Assembly (NCBI RefSeq): GCF_035825295.1
Contig: NZ_JAYMGI010000002.1
Coordinates: 6,129,501 to 6,193,500 of the forward strand
Direction of reading: 5' to 3'
Length of the DNA: 64,000 nucleotides
Source: Actinacidiphila sp. DG2A-62
GTDB lineage: Bacteria > Actinomycetota > Actinomycetes > Streptomycetales > Streptomycetaceae
Shown: positions 28,565 to 37,329 of the stretch, piece after piece
Layout: every line of letters starts with the position of its first letter
How positions within the stretch are numbered: the stretch's first letter is position 1
Program-made: the position numbers and the translations under genes
Notes under the pieces: model-generated
Databases searched by the model: none
What the model saw: the letters and a program-made list of their open reading frames with translations, nothing else
Told to the model about the DNA's origin: nothing

Positions 28565-29308
28565 TCAGCACGAGAGCGACCAGCCTTGGTCGAGGACCTT
28601 CAGTGCGGTTCCCTCTGGCGCGAACGAGGAGACGACAGCCCGGTGTAGCGCTCGGTGTGCGGGGGCGAGGCCTGCGTCGTGGATGGGGATGACGGTCCTG
28701 GGCGCGACGGCGCGGACGAAGTCCACGCCGTCGGCGAGTTTCATCCAGGGGCCGGCCAGTGGGGCGAGCAGGACGTCGACCTCGCGGGTGGGCAAGGCAA
28801 GGGCATCACCGGGAACGAACACGCGACCGGCGATCATGTATGACAGGTTCTCTGGCAGGGGTACCCCCGGGTAGAGCGTCTCGTGGGCGGTGCGGGTGGC
28901 GGTGACAGGCACACCGGAGATCTGGAACGCCCCGCTCTCCACCACCGTCACGTGCGTGTCCGTGCCCCGCAGTTCCCCCTCGACGTCCGCGGGCCCGAAG
29001 ACGGGAACGGTGCCGGATGCGGTCAGGCGATGGATCTGCGCGGGATCGAGGTGGTCGGGGTGGCTGTGCGTGATGAGCACGGCGTCAACGGGTGCGAGCT
29101 TCTCCAGCGGCGGGGTGAGGTTTCCGGGGTCGAGGAGAATCCGAGTCCCGTGGCCGCTTGGTGTCCTCACCTCGATGAGGAGGCTGGAGTGCCCCAGGTA
29201 GGTGATCTCGATGGATTCCGTGGGGGTGTTCAGTTCCGGCATGGCGGTTGTCTTCCGAGACGGGGGCGGGTTCGGTTGCGGTGGCTGTGCATTCATGAGC
29301 GGCTTCAC
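28565..29308 (-). CDS. metallo-beta-lactamase-fold hydrolase (UPF0173-like)
   Basis: Zn-hydrolase fold: ITYLGHSSLLIEV, the metal motif THSHPDHLDPAQIH (His-x-His-x-Asp-His), ATRTAHE, VFVPGDALALP and VIPIHDAGLAP. Two starts are possible: a GTG at 29308 overlapping the stop of the FAH gene (GTGA), or the ATG at 29242 (MPELNTPTESIEITYLG) with GGAAG upstream. The latter gives 225 residues and is where the conserved fold begins. Cytoplasmic. It could hydrolyse a lactone or thioester intermediate; no specific substrate is evident. Confidence 0.85.
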   Translation of the reverse strand: MKPLMNAQPPQPNPPPSRKTTAMPELNTPTESIEITYLGHSSLLIEVRTPSGHGTRILLDPGNLTPPLEKLAPVDAVLITHSHPDHLDPAQIHRLTASGTVPVFGPADVEGELRGTDTHVTVVESGAFQISGVPVTATRTAHETLYPGVPLPENLSYMIAGRVFVPGDALALPTREVDVLLAPLAGPWMKLADGVDFVRAVAPRTVIPIHDAGLAPAHRALHRAVVSSFAPEGTALKVLDQGWSLSC

Positions 29309-30204
29309 GTCCGCATTCCGGTGCGGGATCCGGCCGGCGGCTGCGGACCGCGCCCGCTGCCCGTGGTGTGAGACCGCACTGCTCCGTCCGAGACCACGGT
29401 CACGCGCAGCGGCGCACCGAGGCCCGACAGCTCGAGCGTGATGTCGTCGCCGTCAAGTATTTCGTCGACGCCGGCCGGGGTGCCCGTGGTGATGATGTCG
29501 CCGGGCTGCAAGGGACTGATCCACGACGCGTACTGGACGAGTCGGGCAACGTTCCAGATCAGGTCGCGGGTGTTGGCCTGCTGGCGGATACGACCGTTCA
29601 CCGCGCACACCAGGTCGACGGAGTCGGGATCACCGAATTCGTCTGGTGTCACGATCCAGGGACCGAGGGGGGTGAAGGTCGCAAAGGACTTACGTGTCGA
29701 GCGGTCCTCGCCGCCGCGCATCGTGATGTCGAGCAGGCCCGTATAGCCGAACACCGCGGCAAGGGGGTCCTCCTGCAGCTGGAAGGCGGGCTGGCCGACG
29801 ACGACCGCGAGTTCGCCTTCCTGGTCGAAGCGACGATCAAAGTAGGGCAGTCGAACGGTGCCCGCGGGGCCGATGACCGAGGAGGGGGCCTTGAGAAACA
29901 GGCCCAGAGAACTCACCTGGGCATTCACCTTCATCTCGGCCTGGTGGTCCGCGTAGTTCACCGGTGCTGCGAGGATCTTCGACGGATCCGGGATGGGTGC
30001 TTGTGGAGTCACTTCGTTCAAGGCGTACCGGGGGCCGTCAAAAGCCCCCGCGCGGTGACCTAGCTGCGACCACTGCGAGATCAGACGACGCATAGAGCTG
30101 ACAGAGCTGTAGCCGTCCGAGCAGTCCAGCAAAGGAGTCAGGTCCACCACGTGGTCGCCGTCGACCCTGCCCACCCGGCCTGCATTGAAGCTAACCAGTC
30201 GCAT
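29305..30204 (-). CDS. fumarylacetoacetate-hydrolase-family protein (299 aa)
   Basis: FAH fold with metal ligands in FDQEGELAVVVG (Glu-x-Glu) and GYTGLLDITMRG (Asp), plus ILAAPVNYADHQAEM and the conserved TTGTPAGVDEI. The ATG at 30204 has a strong GGAGG. It overlaps the end of the hydroxylase gene by 14 bases. In the gentisate route this family supplies fumarylpyruvate/maleylpyruvate hydrolase, cleaving the ring-opened product to pyruvate and a C4 dicarboxylate. That activity fits here because gentisate dioxygenase is two genes away; no glutathione-dependent isomerase is seen, so direct maleylpyruvate hydrolysis is possible. Confidence 0.88.
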   Translation of the reverse strand: MRLVSFNAGRVGRVDGDHVVDLTPLLDCSDGYSSVSSMRRLISQWSQLGHRAGAFDGPRYALNEVTPQAPIPDPSKILAAPVNYADHQAEMKVNAQVSSLGLFLKAPSSVIGPAGTVRLPYFDRRFDQEGELAVVVGQPAFQLQEDPLAAVFGYTGLLDITMRGGEDRSTRKSFATFTPLGPWIVTPDEFGDPDSVDLVCAVNGRIRQQANTRDLIWNVARLVQYASWISPLQPGDIITTGTPAGVDEILDGDDITLELSGLGAPLRVTVVSDGAVRSHTTGSGRGPQPPAGSRTGMRT

Positions 30205-31405
30205 GACTCGGCCTCCGATGGTTGCTGACCGGGCGGTGCCCGTAGAGCCAATGCACCTGCCTGAAATCGCTACTGCGTCGCGCGCGCAGCAGCTCGTTTC
30301 GAAGGTCGGCGGTAGTTCCGCTGGCGTGCACGATGCGTCCCATCGCCCGCGCCCAGCGCTGGACGGTGCCCGCAACATGTGCCCGCTCGGCCTCGTATCT
30401 TTTGAAGGCAGTCTCGATGTCGGTCTCTGACGTGACGCACTCGGCAAGGCAGGCGACGTCTTCCAGTGCTTGGCAGCCGCCCTGCGCGAGGTACTGCACC
30501 ATGGGGTGCGCTGCGTCACCGAGCAAGGTGACGCGGCCGTCGGACCAGCGTGGGATGGGTGCACGGTCGACGATCGACCAGACACGCTTTCGGTCGAGCT
30601 GGGCTGCACCTTCCATGACGAGGGGGTGCTTGCCCTCGAACCGTTGCGCGAACTCGCTGGCGTGATCCCAGCCGGATGTGTCAGGGCCACGGTGGCTGCC
30701 GGAGAAGACGGCTACCTGGTTGTAGAGCGACTTTCCTCGCACCGGGTATTGGATCAGGTGCATGGACGCGCCGACCCACCAGGTCATGTCATCTTTTCCC
30801 TCCCGGTCGGCTGCGTCGGCGTAGGGCACGGTGCCGCGGTAGGCGAAGTCCCCGGAGTGCACCAGTTCGTCGGGGCCTACGACGTGGCGGCGTACCACGG
30901 AGTGAAGACCGTCGGCTCCGATCAGTGCGCGCGCGTGGAGCTGTTCGCCGTTTGCGAGTGACAGCCCGATGTCGCCTTTGGCGTCCTTGCTGATGCGGGA
31001 GAGTCGGCAGCCGGTCCGGATCCGCACGAGCCCGGTGGCCTCCGCCGCCGTGAGCAGCCCCGCGTGAAGGTCACTGCGGTGGGTGACCATGTACGGGTAG
31101 CCGAAGGCAGCCAGGAACTGGCCCCCGAACTCGAGCTGGGTCAGGACCTCGCCCGTGGTGGCGTCGCGCATGGTGGCGGCGGGCGGGAACACGGCGTTCT
31201 CACCGACGACCTCCAGGACGCCGAGGTGGTCGAGCACCCGCAAGGCATTGGGGCCGAGCTGGATTCCTGCGCCGATCTCGCCGGTCTGAAGCGCTTGTTC
31301 CAGGACGAGCACGGGGTGGCCGTGCCGGGCGAGGGCAAGGGCGACACCGACGCCTCCGATGCCAGCGCCCACGACGACAAACGGCAACGCCGAGTGAGTG
31401 TTCAT
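30191..31405 (-). CDS. 3-hydroxybenzoate 6-hydroxylase-like FAD monooxygenase (404 aa)
   Basis: Group A flavoprotein hydroxylase with the FAD GxGxxG motif in VVVGAGIGGVGVALALARHG, the DG motif in ALIGADGLHSVVRRH and the GD motif in RVTLLGDAAHPMVQYLAQGG. Length and the PMVQYLAQGGCQALEDV region match 3-hydroxybenzoate 6-monooxygenases, which use NADH and O2 to make gentisate. The immediate neighbour (gentisate 1,2-dioxygenase upstream on the transcript, FAH-family hydrolase downstream) makes this the best reading; salicylate hydroxylase is the main alternative. Confidence 0.87.
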   Translation of the reverse strand: MNTHSALPFVVVGAGIGGVGVALALARHGHPVLVLEQALQTGEIGAGIQLGPNALRVLDHLGVLEVVGENAVFPPAATMRDATTGEVLTQLEFGGQFLAAFGYPYMVTHRSDLHAGLLTAAEATGLVRIRTGCRLSRISKDAKGDIGLSLANGEQLHARALIGADGLHSVVRRHVVGPDELVHSGDFAYRGTVPYADAADREGKDDMTWWVGASMHLIQYPVRGKSLYNQVAVFSGSHRGPDTSGWDHASEFAQRFEGKHPLVMEGAAQLDRKRVWSIVDRAPIPRWSDGRVTLLGDAAHPMVQYLAQGGCQALEDVACLAECVTSETDIETAFKRYEAERAHVAGTVQRWARAMGRIVHASGTTADLRNELLRARRSSDFRQVHWLYGHRPVSNHRRPSHATG

Positions 31406-31471
31406 GTGCGGTTACCTTCCGGGGTTTCGCAGCCTCTGCAGCGTCGGCAATGCCGGCCGGCCAAGGTGGGG

Positions 31472-32512
31472 TTAGAGCAGTTCCCGTCGGCCGAGCCCGA
31501 TCCGTTCCAGGACAGGGCTGTCCGAGAGCACGAACAGGTCGCTGCGGGTGTGGGCACGGTGCACGACTGCCTGCCATGAAGGGATGACGAACACATCACC
31601 GCGCTTCCATGACAGGTCTCGGTCGCCGACCGTGGACATGCCTTCGCCGTGATGCACGAGAACGACCGAACTGCCCACTTGCCGTTGCTTGCCCGTGGAC
31701 CCTGAACGGCGGATGCGCAGCATTTCTGCGCGCAGGGTCGGCATCACGTCATCGCCGGTCGTGGGGTCGGTGAAGCGGAGCAGCGCGCTGTCTTCTCCGG
31801 ATTCGGCGAGGTGCGCTTCGAGCGCTTGGTCGGTGGCTTTCCAGCGGTAGGCGAGAAGAGGCGAATGCCTGCCCAAAGACGCATCCGGCATCACCTGTCG
31901 GGCTGGCGTCAGGCCGACACCCCCGTACAGCTTCTCGGAGCGGCTCTTGACCGACGCTTCGTAGAGTTCGCCGTGGCCCGCCCCGTCCTCGAAGAAGACG
32001 GCGTCCAGGCTCTGGACCATGGGCAGGTCGAGGCCGTCGAACCAGATCATCGGGGAGTCGCTCGGATTGTCGTGGGCGTGCCAGTTGAAACTGGGCGTCA
32101 GTACAAGATCTCCCGGCTCCATGAGAACCGGGTCGCCGTTGACCATGGTCCAGACGCCGCTGCCCTCCATCACGAACCGGAGCGCTCCGGGACTGTGGCG
32201 GTGCGGTGGAGCCGCCTCACGGCCGTTCAAGAACTGGATGCCGGCCCAGAGCGTGGGCGTGGCGAAGGGCTTTCCGTTCAGGTCCGGGTGCGCAAGGGCC
32301 AGGACGCGGCGATCGCCTCCGCCCTCGACCGGGACGAGTGCACCTGCCTCCCTGGCCAGGTTGCGGATCGTCTCCCCGGCCCAGAGGTGCGGCGTGATGG
32401 TCCGCGGTGTCTGGGGCAGGAGCCCGGATTCGCGCCACAGGGGCCTGACGCTTGCCCTCGTGAAGTCTTCGTACATGCGCTGCAAGCGATCCGTGCTCGT
32501 CTCACTCGCCAT
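31472..32512 (-). CDS. gentisate 1,2-dioxygenase (346 aa)
   Basis: Bicupin Fe(II) ring-cleavage dioxygenase. The first cupin has PHRHSPGALRFVMEGSGVWT (iron His residues) and LVLTPSFNWHAHDNPSDS with the third His; the second cupin has SSVVLVHHGEGMSTV and VIPSWQAVVHRA. ATG at 32512 follows GGGAG. It opens gentisate between C1 and C2 to maleylpyruvate. A motif ttcgtgtacgga lies 28-39 bases upstream of the start, possibly an operator. First gene of the core degradation set with the hydroxylase and FAH genes downstream. Confidence 0.92.
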   Translation of the reverse strand: MASETSTDRLQRMYEDFTRASVRPLWRESGLLPQTPRTITPHLWAGETIRNLAREAGALVPVEGGGDRRVLALAHPDLNGKPFATPTLWAGIQFLNGREAAPPHRHSPGALRFVMEGSGVWTMVNGDPVLMEPGDLVLTPSFNWHAHDNPSDSPMIWFDGLDLPMVQSLDAVFFEDGAGHGELYEASVKSRSEKLYGGVGLTPARQVMPDASLGRHSPLLAYRWKATDQALEAHLAESGEDSALLRFTDPTTGDDVMPTLRAEMLRIRRSGSTGKQRQVGSSVVLVHHGEGMSTVGDRDLSWKRGDVFVIPSWQAVVHRAHTRSDLFVLSDSPVLERIGLGRRELL

Positions 32513-32606
32513 GATCGACTCCCATCGGGACATTACTGTTCGTGTACGGAGCTTATGCTGGCGGAGACCTTGGGTCAACAACGGGATCCCGTGGACGCTC
32601 TCCTGG

Positions 32607-33301
32607 TCAGCCGACCGCGTCGGCGCGGCGCACCAGGTAGTCGTATCCGGCCCGGTATTGCTCCTCCGACCACACGGTCTCCCGCTTGCTGGCGATCTCG
32701 GCTTCGTTGGACCAGCGGGCGGGGCCGCCGGCGGAGAGGGCTTGGAGCTGGTTTCGGCACGCGCGTTCCAGCAGCACCGCGCGCATGACAGCGACGGCGA
32801 GGCTCGAGCCGACCGTCACCAGGCCATGCCCCGGGATCAGCGCACCGGCCGAGTCGCCCACGGTGTCCGCGAGCGCCGACCCCGTCCGGTCGTCGCGGAT
32901 GAGGTCGCCCGACTCGTAAAACCGCGGGATGTCAGGGGCGAGGAAGGGCACCGCGTCATGGGACAGCGCACGAAGCGGAACGTCCAGGGAAGCGAAGACA
33001 CACGCGGACGGGGCATGGCTGTGCACCACCGACGCGACGTCCAAACGTGCCTCCATGAGCCGGGTGTGGATGGGGTATTCGATATGCCGCCCGCCTTCCC
33101 CGAGGAGGACCTCGCCCCCGGGGAGACGAGGACCACCTGCCGTGCGGTGATCTCCTCGAAGCCCCAGGAAGCGGCCTTCATCCACACCCCGCGCCCGTCG
33201 GGGTCGCGCGCGCTCACGTGCCCCCACACCATGTCGGTCTGCCCGGCGAAGGCGAGAGCGCGGTGGGCCCGAGCAACCGCTTCAGTTGGGTCAGTACTCA
33301 T
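32607..33301 (-). pseudogene. class II aldolase/adducin-family protein, one-base frameshift
   Basis: Zn-dependent aldolase/decarboxylase fold. The N-terminus (VARAHRALAFAGQTDMVWGH VSARDPDG, two segments) ends in ITARQVVLVSPG, where a run of five G at about 33117 breaks the frame. The continuation is EVLLGEGGRHIEYPIHTRLM with metal His in ASVVHSHAPSACVFASLD and ALIPGHGLVTVG. Adding one G gives VSPGGEVLLGEGG, as expected, so the gene is otherwise perfect. ATG at 33301. Upstream lies tccgttcgtatgcgga, a possible operator. Likely acts on a ring-cleavage product. Confidence 0.82.
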
Positions 33302-33387
33302 GGCATCCATCTCATCCGTTCGTATGCGGACTATCTGCGTCGATGGGGTCTGCGTATGCTCAGCCTGCAGGCCCAGGCTGATGGTCT

Positions 33388-34332
33388 CTATCGGTAGGCG
33401 ACTCGCCGCAGCTGGTTCAACAGGCTCTTCAGCTCTGCGGGCGAGAAAGGCTCAGCCAGGATCTCGTTGACTTTTCGGACGGCCGGCTCCAGTTCAGTGA
33501 GCAAGGCCATCGTGCCGGCGGCCGGGCGTAGCAGCTTGCGCCGCCGGTCTGCGGGATCGAACTCGCTGTCCAGCAGGCCGCGTCGCATGAGGCGGCCGAC
33601 GATGTCCGACGTGCTTGACTTGTCCAGCGAGGCCCGTTGACCGGCTTCGCGCTGGTCGAGCCGGGCGTCCGTCGCAACGGCGGTGAGCAGACCGTACTGT
33701 GCAGGTGTGAGCACCGATCCCACGTGTGACTGCCAGTGGGTCGCGTGGACCTGTTCGGCGCGGCGGATGAGGTGGCCGGGCGTGGTCTCCAGCCTCATGT
33801 GCGCGATGCGCGCGTCCGTGGCCCCGTCGGTTCGCTCGGGGGCCGTGGGTGGGTTGCCGGCGTAGGCCAGCGCGGCGAGCAAGTCCACGAAGCCGGGCCG
33901 CTCTTCGAGGGAGAGCGGTTCCAACAGCGCGCGCTGCACGGCCTCCACTCCCACCCACAGGTAGCGCAAGGAGGTCTGGGTGGCGGGGGTGGGCGTGATG
34001 GCGTTGCGGCGTGCGTCGAGAGGATCGCGGACGCGGCGAATCCACCCATCGCGTTCCAGCCGGGCGCAGACTCCGGCGGTGGTGGCCTTGTCGAGCGACA
34101 CAATCTGCCCGAGAGTGTTTTGGTCCAGTGCTCCGGCTTGGACCAGAGCGGTCAGCGCTGCGATCTGCGGGCCGGTCACATCCCCGCTGAACTCAAGCGT
34201 CCACAGCGCGGTATGGGCTTGCTGCGCCCGACGCAGCAAGTGCCCCAGCGTGCTCTCCAGCGGCATGGTGGGCGGGCGTTTTGCGCCCTGCTTCCTGGAG
34301 TCGCGTGCAGACGAAGGGGCAGACACGGGCAC
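33388..34332 (-). CDS. double MarR-domain regulator (314 aa)
   Basis: Two complete MarR winged-helix domains in one chain. The first is about residues 25-150 (LGQIVSLDKATTAGVCARLE RDGWIRRVRDPLDARRN, two segments). The second is about residues 180-310 (AGQRASLDKSSTSDIVGRLM RRGLLDSEFDPADRRRK, two segments). Ordinary MarR proteins are 140-160 residues and act as homodimers, so this is a fused dimer. The GTG at 34332 was chosen because GAGAGGAG lies at ideal spacing; the frame is open to 34413. Sited between the degradative genes and the AhpD-like gene on the same strand, it is the probable regulator of the cluster. Confidence 0.85.
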   Translation of the reverse strand: MPVSAPSSARDSRKQGAKRPPTMPLESTLGHLLRRAQQAHTALWTLEFSGDVTGPQIAALTALVQAGALDQNTLGQIVSLDKATTAGVCARLERDGWIRRVRDPLDARRNAITPTPATQTSLRYLWVGVEAVQRALLEPLSLEERPGFVDLLAALAYAGNPPTAPERTDGATDARIAHMRLETTPGHLIRRAEQVHATHWQSHVGSVLTPAQYGLLTAVATDARLDQREAGQRASLDKSSTSDIVGRLMRRGLLDSEFDPADRRRKLLRPAAGTMALLTELEPAVRKVNEILAEPFSPAELKSLLNQLRRVAYR

Positions 34333-34558
34333 TGGCTCCTCTCGGAAACGGTCCTTCGATTGTCCCTGCATCTGACTTAACGCTCCCAGGAGGCGAGCGC
34401 ACCGGTAGAACATAGTGGATCCGTGATCCAGGAATCATCGATGTGCGATCGGGCCTCTGTGGGCGCCGAGGTGTCGGTCCTTCGATGGGCCACCGGCGCG
34501 TGGCTGACATTGGAAGTCGCCTCGCCGCTCCCCCGCCACAGCGCTGTGCACGGACTCG

Positions 34559-35185
34559 TCAGCCGAACGGCTTGTCAGGGTCGGGGGCCGGCACTTCGAC
34601 GATCGGATCATCCACGTTGTCGTACTCGAGCCGGAGTGCTCGGATCATCGTTCCGTGCGCCATGTAGAGACTGACGATGTAGGAGAACTCTAGGATGGCC
34701 TCGTCGGGGAGGCCATCCTGCAATACCTCGACTACCTTCGGCTCCACCCGCCCATGCTCCGAGGTGATCGCATCTGTCAGTGTGAGCAGTGCCCGTTCGA
34801 CGGGTGTGAACAGAGGGCTCACCTGCCAGTTGGGGATCGCTGCGATTTCCTCGTCGGATATTCCGGCGAACATCCGTGCGGACTTGCAGTGTTGCGAGAA
34901 AATGAACTTGCAGCCGTTCACCCACGCCTGCCGCAGGACGCCCAGCTCCCGATGCCGGGGCGACAGACTCAGCTTGGATTCGGGATCGGCGGCCATCAGA
35001 AGGAAGTCGGCGCTGTTGCGAAGGACGCTGGGCGAGAGGGCGAAAGTGGTCCACCAGTCGCCAGGAGTGCCGCTGGCGGTACCGGGTTCGGCGACCGGAT
35101 CGCGGTCACCGAACGTTCGCCGGTAGTGCTCTCGGATGTCCGCATCCTTGACCTCGTGGAGTGATACCTGTCGAAGCAACGGCAT
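34559..35185 (-). CDS. AhpD-like / carboxymuconolactone-decarboxylase-family protein (208 aa)
   Basis: Helical CMD fold: SPRHRELGVLRQAWVNGCKF, then FSQHCKSARMFAGISDEEIA. The C...HC spacing replaces the C-x2-C peroxidatic pair of true AhpD, so it may be a decarboxylase or lyase-like member rather than a peroxidase. ATG at 35185. Second gene after the HGD-like cupin on the minus strand and 110 bases apart; likely same transcript. Role in ring-cleavage product handling is inferred. Confidence 0.78.
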   Translation of the reverse strand: MPLLRQVSLHEVKDADIREHYRRTFGDRDPVAEPGTASGTPGDWWTTFALSPSVLRNSADFLLMAADPESKLSLSPRHRELGVLRQAWVNGCKFIFSQHCKSARMFAGISDEEIAAIPNWQVSPLFTPVERALLTLTDAITSEHGRVEPKVVEVLQDGLPDEAILEFSYIVSLYMAHGTMIRALRLEYDNVDDPIVEVPAPDPDKPFG

Positions 35186-35295
35186 GGGTCGCTTCCCCTC
35201 TTCTCTGTTTCATCCAGCTTCATGAGCACGTCGGTCGGCGCCGCAGAGCCTGGACCTCAGGCCCCTGCGGCTCCGGGCTTGGTGCGGATCGTCGG

Positions 35296-36432
35296 TCAGT
35301 GGGCGCCGGGAGGGCCGGCGTTGAACTTCTCCGCGGCGCTGTAGTCCGGGATTTCGTACTGCTTGAACGCGTCGGTGAAGTGCACGGCCCGAAGGGTGTC
35401 GATGTTCAGCATGTACATGGGCATCCGGGTGAACAGGCCCTTGCCGGACATCTCCAGCATCATGGCGTTCGGCCCGTGGCTCATGCCCCCGGGAACCACC
35501 GCCGTGAACCCGTCCTTCGGTCCACCCGGAATGGGGTCGCCACCGCCGAGCATGAGCATGATCTCGTCGTAGTCGACGTTGCGGTGGTACGGCTGGATGG
35601 GAGCGGCATCACCCGTCTGCAGCGGGCGCGGGCACATCGTGACGATCCAGACGCCCTCGGCCTCGAACGTTGCATGGGTGACGGGCGGTACGTCGAGGCG
35701 TTCCGATGTCAGGGGCCTGATGTCGGACAGGCGAAGCCGGAACGGGGTGACTGATCCCTGCCAGCCTTCCACATCCAGGGGGTCGAACGGGTAGAAGATG
35801 GAGGACAGTTGTTCCTCGCGCTTGACGACGATCTCCCATTCTCCCTGCTCCTGGGAGGGCGGTTCATTCCGCTCGAGTTGTGGTGTGTCCAGGACGCCGA
35901 TGTCGAACGGCAGGAACTGGCCGAGGAGTCCACGGTCCGGGATCCGGATGGCCGACCTGGTTTCGATGATGTAGGCCAGGGTTTCGCCGCCCTCGGGTAT
36001 CAACTTGTAGTTGGTGCCTTTCGGGATGACGAGGTACTCCAGGGGGCCGTACTCCAGGACTCCGTAGTCACATACCAGGCGGCCTGTTCCTCGTTGAGTG
36101 AGGATGGTGACGTCCCCGTCGGTGTTACGGATGTAGTAAGGGGTCGGTGTGGACCGCCTGCTCACCGAGACCTTCATATCGGCGTTGTACATGAGCAGTG
36201 TCGGCGTGGCACGGAGGTCCTCGGCGTCTTCGGCCGGGATCTCGTCCAGTTGAATACCCCGGGGGCTGATGGGCCCTTCGACCCTGGTCCAGGCGGTTGT
36301 GGGGTGTCGTCGGTACAGCTGGGAGCAGTCTCCCGCGAACCCGTCTCGGCCGTGATGCTCCTCGAAGGTGCCCTCTGGCCAGCGCAGGTGCGCCTGTCGG
36401 TTGACCGTCCCTTGCGAATGCTTGGCATACAT
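35296..36432 (-). CDS. homogentisate 1,2-dioxygenase-like cupin (378 aa)
   Basis: Matches the homogentisate dioxygenase family: ECEEHxG-like N-terminus, LEYLVIPKGTNYKLIPEGGE, the Fe-site PYHRNVDYDEIMLMLGGG (His...Glu) and VPGGMSHGPNAMMLEMSG (His). Slightly shorter than typical HGD (about 430), and no maleylacetoacetate isomerase or 4-hydroxyphenylpyruvate dioxygenase is near. The substrate may therefore be a different hydroquinone- or gentisate-type compound. ATG at 36432. Together with gentisate dioxygenase it gives the cluster two distinct ring-cleavage enzymes. Confidence 0.8.
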   Translation of the reverse strand: MYAKHSQGTVNRQAHLRWPEGTFEEHHGRDGFAGDCSQLYRRHPTTAWTRVEGPISPRGIQLDEIPAEDAEDLRATPTLLMYNADMKVSVSRRSTPTPYYIRNTDGDVTILTQRGTGRLVCDYGVLEYGPLEYLVIPKGTNYKLIPEGGETLAYIIETRSAIRIPDRGLLGQFLPFDIGVLDTPQLERNEPPSQEQGEWEIVVKREEQLSSIFYPFDPLDVEGWQGSVTPFRLRLSDIRPLTSERLDVPPVTHATFEAEGVWIVTMCPRPLQTGDAAPIQPYHRNVDYDEIMLMLGGGDPIPGGPKDGFTAVVPGGMSHGPNAMMLEMSGKGLFTRMPMYMLNIDTLRAVHFTDAFKQYEIPDYSAAEKFNAGPPGAH

Positions 36433-36585
36433 AGCGCGGTGGAGCTCCTTTGCTGAGAGTTGTGCCCCCGTGCCAGCGGAACCGGCTGCGGGCGCAGCCG
36501 CCGCGGGTGGCCGGCAGACGGCCGTGCTGCGGGAGGTGACGTCGCCTCAACCGGATGAACGCGTGGTGTTGCGTCGGGGCGGCGG

Positions 36586-37329
36586 TTACTGAAGGGATTC
36601 CCGTGCCCAGTGGCCGGCACTGGCGGCCAGGTCGTCGGGAGCCGGTTCAGGTTCGGCCGGTTCTGTGACCTCGCCCGCCTGCTTCTCGAGGGCCGCGATG
36701 CCGGAGAAGAGGCGGAACGAGCCTGGCGGCAGCTCTCCGACCTGGCGCGCCGAGGAGAGGGCGTCAGACCACCAGGCGAGGTCGTCGAGTGTTACGGACA
36801 GGGCGACGTCGGTGACGGGGTCGACCGGCTCGTCCCGGTCGTTGAACGCCTGTTGCACGTCACCGATCAATACGGAGTTGCGCAGCGGCGCCATCTCGCT
36901 CTCGATCGCGACGTGAGAGAGGTGCTCCACGGCGCGCACACCTCCGTAGGGGCCGCTGCTGTATCCCACGAACGCGGCCGGCTTGTTCCTCAGGGCGTAG
37001 CTGATCCAGATGCTGTCGAGCGCGTTTTTGAGTTCGCCCGGGACGCTGTGGTTGTACTCCGTGGTGACGAACAGATAGGCGTCGCCCTCTGCGATCTTGT
37101 GGTTCCACTTCCGAACGATGGGCGTGGAGTAGGTGGGGTTGGAGAAGTCCCCGACCGTCGCGAAGGTCTCTTGGAACATGGGCAGCGGCCAGTCGCGCAG
37201 GTCGATCAGCTCGACGTCGAAGCGCTCGTGCTCGCCGGCGCGGCGGAGCACCCAGGGAACAACGCGGTCTGCGGCCCGGCCGGGCCGGGTACTCCCGACG
37301 ATCACCTGCAAGCGGTGCGATTCAGTCAT
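36586..37329 (-). CDS. NADPH-dependent FMN reductase-family protein (247 aa)
   Basis: Flavodoxin-like fold: VIVGSTRPGRAADRVVPWVL (phosphate loop) and LFVTTEYNHSVPGELKNALD with the flavin-binding YN. The extra C-terminal 60 residues (acidic, Pro-rich) exceed the usual 190-residue length. It could supply reduced FMN to an oxygenase or reduce quinones made in the cluster. ATG at 37329; GAGGCGC upstream. A palindromic ctcc(N14)ggag at 37397-37418 lies in its promoter region. Confidence 0.83.
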   Translation of the reverse strand: MTESHRLQVIVGSTRPGRAADRVVPWVLRRAGEHERFDVELIDLRDWPLPMFQETFATVGDFSNPTYSTPIVRKWNHKIAEGDAYLFVTTEYNHSVPGELKNALDSIWISYALRNKPAAFVGYSSGPYGGVRAVEHLSHVAIESEMAPLRNSVLIGDVQQAFNDRDEPVDPVTDVALSVTLDDLAWWSDALSSARQVGELPPGSFRLFSGIAALEKQAGEVTEPAEPEPAPDDLAASAGHWARESLQ

